From positions 34,240,494 to 34,304,493 of the forward strand of contig CM038717.1 in NCBI GenBank assembly GCA_021613375.1: DNA of 64,000 bases, given 5' to 3'. A model generated the notes under the pieces. It had not been told where the DNA came from and did no database searches. It saw only the letters and a program-made list of their open reading frames with translations. The position numbers were made by a program, and so were the translations under genes. The stretch comes from Megaleporinus macrocephalus. Taxonomy: Eukaryota > Chordata > Actinopteri > Characiformes > Anostomidae. Every line of letters begins with the position of its first letter. Positions within the stretch are counted from its first letter, which is position 1. Positions 56,587 to 64,000 of this stretch are shown here, piece by piece.

Positions 56587-58438
56587 CTGAAATGTGTCTC
56601 CATTTAGATGAACTGGAATCCGATTACTGTGTGGAACGAAATATGCAAATATGTTTGTTACGACAACCAATTACCAAGAGTTCATCCCATAAAGCAGAGG
56701 TATTTAATTCGAATTCAGTAAGGTCCAGTCAAACGGAATTCCCTCAGGCCAAGGTCCGGACCGTGTTTGTGTTATGACCATAACTTGTGTTATGATTCAG
56801 TACCATATTCTGTATACTTAGAGTAGCCTTGTAGTTCTATTAGCATTTTATGTCATCAGCAACTGAAAGATAAACCAAACTACAAATACTGTTCAGTACA
56901 TGTCAACTAGATTTATTGTTTTGAATGCTGAACTGAATGAATTATTTATAGAACTTCAAATGAAAAGGTCTACATTAAAAAGCAGAATGCTACTGAAGAA
57001 AAGTGCTTATTTATAGAGAAAGTAAATGACCGGTTGACTTGACTGGTTGGTTTGGAGCTGCCTGTGGGAAAAATAACCTTGATGGTTCAAAAGCGGTTGG
57101 CTGAGGAGCAGCTTTGGTGAATTTACAACGCACGTGATTGGTCTGTGAGCCCGTATACCATAAAGACAAGAAAAGTTCCCCCGCTTTAAATAAACACTGT
57201 CAAAATTAAACCGTTCTCAATAGACGACATCTGGATCCAGACCCTGACCACGGTCCACCTATTAGTCTTCTATCGTCTGCAGTCTGTTTTGTACAGCAGT
57301 GGCTGTCCATATTACACACCATAACACATTCAGTTTCATACAGTCCCCAACCATGTGTGTCCTCAGCAAAACCCAACAACAAACCCAACGACAGCGAAAC
57401 ACTTTTGGAGCGATGCTGAAACAACGCAATTAACAAAATGAAGGTTATGTTCCAGATTATATATGTTCATATTTCCCGCTAAATGGACTCATTTACATTA
57501 CATGTACATCGCGTCTTATTCTGTGAGTTTGTTGGTCGATTGTAGAGTACATGCTATTGGCTGACTCGTGTAGACGCTTTTATTAATTACTGAGTGAATC
57601 TAAACTCGGTAATCGGTTTACTGACAAACCCAGATTGTCTGCAGATTATTAAGTGCCGGTAAACACACTCATTGAAAACTTACTATTCGCTTGCTAAAGA
57701 ATTGTAACCAAATCAAAAGTTTATTTGAGATTTTACAAGAAATTGAATTGAAGCCTGAAGATTGAAATAGTTGTGAGGTCGGACTGAAGCTCGTAGTAGG
57801 GGGCAGCAGGCAGTCACAGACGGACATGCTGGCAGTTTCCATCTGGCCTGACTGCCCGTATGCCCTGAATAGTGCCAGGCTGTTAGCCAGCAGCTTCTGG
57901 CTGGACTCATACCAGCCGACCCTCTGCTCAAACACACTGCAGCACATCACATATGCTCCCAAACCGGAGCAGACCCACACACGTACGACACTCCACTACA
58001 GCCAACACGCCCTTCACTTTCATTCACACGCCGTCCCCTTCCTTCTGTCTCTCTCTTGCGTCTCTACAGAGAAGCTTTTCATGAGTGTGCAGTGGAAGAC
58101 CTCTCCGCTCCCCAGTATTTGAGATGCAAATGGGGAAGCTAATGGGGAAAAGCTTGGCAGCGTCCCGACACAGTAAATCCATTAAGGTGACGGAACAGGG
58201 GAAGGAGGAGAACAAGTACAGAGTGCTGCTGCTCTAAGACGTGCTTAGAAATAGAGGTGCCAAGAAGGGTTCTTTGAATCGATGGCACAGACGAAACCAT
58301 TCTCAGTTCCTAAAGAACTTTTCAATGGTCCACATTTTTGCTCCAACCCAACTTGCAGTGTGTAGGAGTAGAACAAATCATGTGGACAGCGTGGACAGCA
58401 ACGGTTCCATATATACACCACTGTGTAAAAGTCTCATC
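56587..58438. other. Intronic DNA, no recognised feature
   Basis: Open frames here (57206-57436, 57669-57980 on the minus strand) match nothing known to me. Confidence 0.35.
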
Positions 58439-58439
58439 T

Positions 58440-58507
58440 GATGCTGGGATTGGTTCCAGCCCCACGCGACACCAATTAGCAGGATAAAGCAGAAGATAAT
58501 GGATGGA
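58440..58507 (+). repeat. SINE/LINE tail fragment
   Basis: atgctgggattggttccagc...gcagaagataatggatggat matches the tail at 1-150. Confidence 0.7.
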
Positions 58508-58800
58508 TGGAACACCAGATATCATTAGAACAGATGTAAATAAGCTTAAATACAATACAAAGTAGCAAAAATATTTTAATCTGAAAGAAGTAGATTCTAT
58601 ATTGAGCTCCAGTTTGAAGAACAAAGTGTAGTTCCTGATTTCTCCTGGACGCCCTAGACATTGTATGAATGTATTCAGTTCCTTCAGCAGCAATCTTGAT
58701 TTAGTTTAATGAAGTACTGAGCAGTCAAAGCAGGTATTAGATGAGAACTGTAAATAATACTGGGTTGTTTCTACAAGGAGAAGCTACATATATGTAGAAC
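58508..58800 (-). mobile_element. Mariner-like MITE copy 3 (minus)
   Basis: Reverse complement of the 33640-34000 sequence: ctccagtttgaagaacaaag, atttctcctggacgccctag, agcaatcttgatttagttta. Confidence 0.75.
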
Positions 58801-60070
58801 TGCTACTTATTTAAATACGATGTCTTTGCACGGTACTGCAGTTTAGCTGAGGGACCCACTAAAATGTTTAATTGATACTAATAAATCAAATATTGCCTCC
58901 ACGTAAACACTACCTCGTGTCTTGAATAGATGTCTGTGGTCATGTTGGTGAAGTTTGGAGAAGTTTAACACACAGCTGTGTTCTCTAAAACTTGGCCAGC
59001 AAGTGTAGCAGTAGCAGTAGCAGTAGCAGCAGCCGCCTCTTCTGTTGGCCAAAGCCAGCACAAGGAGAGACGTCTGCCCGTCTGCTCTGCTGCAGGTCTT
59101 TCTAGGGACTTGATACTTCCGGCTAAAGCTCCATCCCTAAAAAAACGGGGGCCATCTGGTTACTCTAGTTAGGATGAACCATGTTTGTAAACACTAAGTC
59201 TTTCTAAAAGCTCCACCTCATGTACCAGTCCTGTTCCGATGGAGAGCCTATTTGCCGCAAGACTGCAGAGAGCCTATTTTGAATGTAGCATTCGTAATGA
59301 GTGTGGATGCACGGGGGAGGCTTTAAATAGACATGGAGATATTTGGCTGCTCTTTTGCTCCTAAGTGAACTGATACACAAGGTCTACACAGCAGGCGTGT
59401 CTGCAATCTCCATCTAGCACATGTATCATAAGTAAGTCATTACTCAGCCGAGCTGTCAAACCGCTCAGTTCCAGTGCCAGACGCTAATGAGAGATTACAG
59501 ACGACTGATTAAGCTCAGGAAACGATTCAGTCGGTCTCAGACCTAGCCGAGCTACCCGTTTGATGAATTATGGACGGGTTCAAACGGAAGCGCGCCGTCC
59601 TGCCGCTGCGTTTCCTCTCAGGGCGTTGGTGTCACGGGGCAGATTGTGCGAAGCGGTGCTGCTGGATCGGACCCAGCTACTACTGTGGCGAGCTCCTACA
59701 TGCTACAGATTCGTTTCCTCTCTCAGCTCACTTCTGAAAAGCTGCTCCAGTCCCACGGGGCTGGAGATTAGAGTGAACGAAAGGCGAGATGGCCTCCCGT
59801 TTCTTCCCTCCTTCCTTCTGCTAGCGCATCGTTCTCCCTCTCCCCTCCGCTGCTGCTTTGTAGGTCTGATTAGAGCGACCATGATCATTCATCAAGTATT
59901 GATTCCATCTGGCCTGTTCGGCTGTAATCTGTCCCAACGCCACCATTGCGCTCCCGTCTTGCTTTGGTTTTGCTGTGGCTGCAGAGCGTCATGTTTTTAA
60001 TAAGTACAAGCGACTAGCGCAGCTACTGCTGCTATACGTGGCAGCATGTTAGGCACGGAAGCGTCCAGTT
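58801..60070. other. Intronic DNA; short (GTAGCA)n at 59005-59033
   Basis: 59560-60000 has a 146-codon plus frame of mixed composition with no recognised domain. Confidence 0.35.
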
Positions 60071-60077
60071 TTCTTGC

Positions 60078-61022
60078 TTTCCTGCAATAATGAATGAAGG
60101 CGTTCCACCGTAGTCTACTGTAGACTGGCAGGGATTAGCATCAGCAGCTCTGGGCCACTCGTGGCGTTTCTGGGCCTGAGGGCAAAGAAACAAAGGCGCA
60201 GCCACCTCTACGCACCACTGGAGCATCTCTGGGGGGAGGTTTTCCTGGCTCTGGAGAAGAAGAGTGGAGGCCAAACCTTTTCCTGCAATAATGAATGAAG
60301 GCGTTCCACCGTAGTCTACGGTAGACTGGCAGGGATTAGCATCAGCAGCTCTGGGCCACTGGTGGTGTTTTCTGGGCCTGAGGGCAAAGAAACAAAGGCA
60401 CTGGAGCATCTCTGGGGGGAGGTTTTTCTGGCTCTGGAAGAGAAGAGTGGAGGCCAAACCTTTTCCTGCAATAATGAATGAAGGCGTTCCACCGTAGTCT
60501 ACTGTAGACTGGCAGGGATTAGCATCAGCAGCTCTGGGACACTGGTGGCGTTTTCTGGGCCTGAGGGCAAAGAAACAAAGGCACAGCCACCTCTACGCAC
60601 CACTGGAGCATCTCTGGGGGGAGGGTTTCCTGGCTCTGGAGAAGAAGAGTGGAGGCCAAACCTTTTCCTGCAATAATGAATGAAGGCGTTCCACCGTAGT
60701 CTACGGTAGACTGGCAGGGATTAGCATCAGCAGCTCTGGGCCACTGGTGGCGTTTTCTGGGCCTGGGGGCAAAGAAACAAAGGCACAGCCACCTCTATGC
60801 GCCACTGGAGCATCTCTGGGGGGAGGTTTTCCTGGCTCTGGAGGAGAACAGTGGAGGTACGGTAGACTGTCAGGGATTAGCATCAGCAGCTCTGGGCCAC
60901 TGGTGGCGTTTTCTGGGCCTGAGGGCAAAGAAACAAAGGCACAGCCACCTCTACGCACCACTGGAGCATCTCTGGGGGGAGGTTTTTCTGGCTCTGGAGG
61001 AGAACAGTAGAGGCCGGACCTT
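60078..61022. repeat. ~200-bp tandem repeat, 4.8 copies
   Basis: Units begin cctgcaataatgaatgaagg at 60081, 60282, 60465 and 60667, with a fifth truncated at its start near 60857. Spacings are 201, 183 and 202. Each contains tagtctac(t/g)gtagactggc, gattagcatcagcagctctg and catctctggggggagg. The 183-base unit lacks the cagccacctctacgcac segment. Confidence 0.95.
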
Positions 61023-62926
61023 TTCCTTTTGAGAGGCAGCAGGATAACGGAAAGCGCGAACGTGGCGCCATCCCTCGGGGGCGCGTGTCAGCCAAATCTG
61101 GGCGGCTGGTATCAACGACCTCATCCCTCGCGCCTCCCTCTCCGAGCCCCTCGTTCACCCCACGCCACCTGAATCTGTCTCTAGACGTTTGCCGTCCCAA
61201 GCTTGCGAAGCGCTGTGCACCGGTAAGCCCAGGATAAACACGGCGTCACGGCTGAGAAAAGTCCAAGGTGGTCTTCAAATGCTCGCCTGTATTTACGGTA
61301 AGCCAAAGGAGATGCAAACTCACACGCACTGGACCGCGCCGGGCCGCAAACCGTTTGAATAAACATGCTGGGAAAAGACACGCTGGTGCACAAAGGAAGG
61401 AGGAACGGCAGGGGGGGGCCGTGGGAAGGCAGAGAGGCAGGCGGCGCCGATGGAGAGCCTTTCAAACCAAAGGTATCCTTTCATAGGCCGCAGCAGTGGC
61501 TGCTGCAGAGGGCTGAGTTGTTTTCATCAAGAAAGTTTGGCGACGCGAGCCTCGACGGTGGCGCGACAACAGCACATGCTTATTAAGAAGTGAGAGCCGG
61601 AGCTAGGGGTGAGGGGGGGAGAGAGAAGAAAGAGAAGTGAGCGGGAGAGGTAGAGACGGGGAGGGAGAGGAAGAGAGTCGAGCGTGGGGCTTTGGGGATC
61701 AGCTCGGTTACAGAGAAGCCTCGTAATTACAGAAGGGCTGCGAGAGAGAGAGAGAGAGGGAGAGAGAGAGAGAGAGAGAGAGATCTGTGGTATGATAAGA
61801 TGAAGAATGTAATTAATTTCAACGCCGCTCTCTTTCCTGCCACCGGAATCATACACCTCTGTATTCCCTAATTGTTTTATCCTAAACCACGTGGGCGAGA
61901 GAGCCAGCCGGTGGGGAAAAGCAAAGAGAGAGAGAGAGAACCTGAAGGAGCAGAGACTTAATCGTGGAGTGCTAATAGCATTGTCGGAGTTCTATCCATC
62001 CAGCTATCAGCAGCCTGTCCATCCAGCTGTTCACACACACACACACATGCTGGTGCTTCCCCGCGGCTGCTCTTTCTACTGAGGCACAAGAAACTGACGC
62101 GCACATCTTCATCAAAGAATCGGATAACTTCTCGACGTGAGGGAGATGAAACCGCAAGCTTTATAAGGCCTCATAACTCAGCACCAGATGATAATCACTC
62201 ACCTCACAGTGGAATAAAGGACTCAGCCTCCATAGAATACCTCACTCAGTAGAACTGCATGCAAGTAACGTATGCACATACCCTGGCCTGACGCTCCTCA
62301 ATCTACTGTATGAGATACTCTATAAAGAGAATTTGAAAATAGGCCTTATGCAAGCAGCGAGGGGCTCTGAATCCAGTCTGGGTGGTCTGAATGGTGCTAT
62401 TCCTTCAGCCGTTACATAAACAGACACATTCATTCTTTTATATATCTCTTCTATAAGAACTTGAATGTCTATTCATGCTTTTATTAGTCTCAGATGGCTG
62501 GTTATTAGTGGTATCGAAAATATCAAATATCTTGATATTATATTTTTTGATACTGTATCGATTCTCAAGAACACAGTTTTGGTTTTCAATCAGTACATTT
62601 AAAGGTTGGTAGCAGACGGTGCTTCATTTAGTGTTGTGGTTAAACCCCCGACTACTAGACAGCAAACCTCAGCATATAGTGGTGTGTTTTCAGTTTTCCT
62701 AAAATAATATCTTAAAAATCATGATTATTTCGTTTTCTTTACAGTATCATACTATACTGAATCTTAACCCCCGTACTGTTTAGCCTATGCAGCCTTACTG
62801 TTCATTGAATTAAACCTGAAAGTCTGCACTTCAATTGCATCCCAGTTGCAGTGAAATGATATTGGTGAAGGGTTGTTCTGGGCTGCTGGAGGCTTCGGTA
62901 TCTCCTACCTGATGGATTAAGATCAA
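61023..62926. other. Intronic DNA with GA tracts
   Basis: (GA)n at 61741-61782 and 61924-61941, CA at 62032-62046. 61040-61500 is GC-rich with several CpGs but shows no exon I recognise. Confidence 0.4.
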
Positions 62927-62994
62927 GTGATCAGTGCAAGACACCGGAGCTCCTCCACACAAAGCTCCTCAAAGCATGTGTTTGAATACATCGT

Positions 62995-63888
62995 AGGCAA
63001 CAAACTACCAGCCTTACAGGACACCTATCAGTCCCGCTGCTTGAGGAACAAACTACCAGCCTTACTGGACACCTATCCGTCCTGCTGCCTAAGGAACAAA
63101 CTACCAGCCTTACAGGACATCTACCAGTCCCACTGCCTAAGGAACAAACTACCAGCCTTACAGGACATCTACCAGTCCCGCAGCCTAAGGAACAAACTAC
63201 CAGCCTTACAGGACATCTATCAGTCCCGCTGCCTGAGGAACAAACTACCAGCCTTACAGGACATCTACCAGTCCCGCAGCCTGAGGAACAAACTACCAGC
63301 CTTGCAGGACATCTACCAGTCCCGCTGCCTGAGGAACAAACTACCAGCCTTACAGGACATCTATCAGTCCCGCTGCCTGAGGAACAAACTACCAGCCTTA
63401 CAGGACATCTACCAGTCCCGCTGCCTGAGGAACAAACTACCAGCCTTACAGGACATCTACCAGTCCCGCTGCCTGAGGAACAAACTACCAGCCTTACAGG
63501 ACATCTACCAGTCCCGCAGCCTGAGGAACAAACTACCAGTCTTACAGGACATCTACCAGTCCCCCAGCCTGAGGAACAAACTACCAGCCTTACAGGACAT
63601 CTATCAGTCCCGCTGCCTGAGGAACAAACTACCAGCCTTACAGGACATCTACCAGTCCCGCTGCCTGAGGAACAAACTACCAGCCTTACAGGACATCTAC
63701 CAGTCCCGCTGCCTGAGGAACAAACTACCAGCCTTACAGGACATCTACCAGTCCCGCTGCCTGAGGAACAAACTACCAGTCTTACAGGACATCTACCAGT
63801 CCCCCAGCCTGAGGAACAAACTACCAGCCTTACAGGACATCTATCAGTCCCGCTGCCTGAGGAACAAACTACCAGCCTTACAGGATAC
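62995..63888. repeat. 48-bp minisatellite, ~18.5 copies
   Basis: The unit ctgcctgaggaacaaactac + cagccttacaggacatctac + cagtcccg is 48 bases (16 codons). The + frame gives LRNKLPALQDIYQSRC per unit and the minus frame gives CPVRLVVCSSGSGTGR. The variant cagtcttacagg...cccccagcc occurs at about 63537 and 63777, 240 bases apart, so five units were duplicated together. Copies are very similar, so the array is young. Confidence 0.97.
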
Positions 63889-64000
63889 ATTATGTTACAC
63901 TATTATATTATTTATTCTAATATCGCTGTTTTGGACAATATCACTAGGTCACTTTAAATAGATATATCTTCTTAGATTACCTGCCTATGCAAAAGTTTCT

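Larger units (their letters stand above)
31328..64000 (-). other. slc8a: Inferred large NCX intron (5' exon beyond window)
   Basis: No SLC8A coding sequence is visible from the 31327 acceptor to the window end. In vertebrate NCX genes a very large coding exon (about 1.8 kb) precedes this point; an exon that size would be obvious. It must therefore lie beyond base 64000, making this one intron of over 32.6 kb. Small alternative exons cannot be excluded. Confidence 0.75.

Noticed and set aside
59560..60000. 146-codon + frame as a gene
   Set aside because: No recognised motif, no splice pattern, and it lies inside the inferred NCX intron on the opposite strand.
62927..63961. 344-codon + frame as a repeat protein
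   Set aside because: The 48-bp unit gives open frames on both strands by arithmetic; no signal, domain or splice context supports coding.

Overview
The window is vertebrate, almost certainly teleost fish, genomic DNA. It holds spliced coding exons separated by long introns, and dense fish-type repeats: Tc1-like transposase relics, hAT and other short DNA elements, tRNA-derived SINEs, LINE 3' ends, AT/GA/CA microsatellites and several minisatellites. Repeat styles resemble those of otophysan fishes such as characins, but that placement is an impression, not a result.

The only real gene I can support is a minus-strand Na+/Ca2+ exchanger of the SLC8A (NCX) family. Five consecutive coding exons are readable (31221-31327, 23800-23924, 23183-23282, 21408-21680, 16231-16610). 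All have GT/AG splice sites, compatible phases and no internal stop. They encode the end of the regulatory Calx-beta part of the cytoplasmic loop, the loop-membrane junction, and the C-terminal transmembrane half with the alpha-2 repeat and GTSVPD motif. The protein ends ...EAYCHVPGF. The large 5' exon that encodes the N-terminal membrane half in this family is not visible, so 31328-64000 is probably one intron of more than 32 kb.

Region by region: 1-16 kb is downstream/intergenic DNA with a LINE tail, a 37-bp minisatellite, a Tc1 relic, a LINE 3' end, foldback elements and a three-copy tandem duplication. 16.2-31.3 kb is the exchanger 3' half, with introns containing a hAT element that holds a Tc1 fragment (17.1-18.1 kb), a MITE, two further Tc1 relics and a split 47-bp minisatellite. 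31.3-64 kb is the inferred large intron. It carries inverted-terminal-repeat elements, mariner/Tc1-like fragments, a 3.7-kb array of 21-bp units (44.5-48.2 kb), a GA-rich block (50.5-51.5 kb), a ~200-bp tandem repeat (60-61 kb) and a 48-bp minisatellite (63-63.9 kb).

No prokaryotic-style gene cluster, CRISPR or defence system is present. The most unusual signals are structural: minisatellites whose unit length is a multiple of three and which are therefore open on both strands, complementary TC/GA tracts flanking the exchanger's last exon, foldback copies with inverted loops, and nested transposons with intact target-site duplications.
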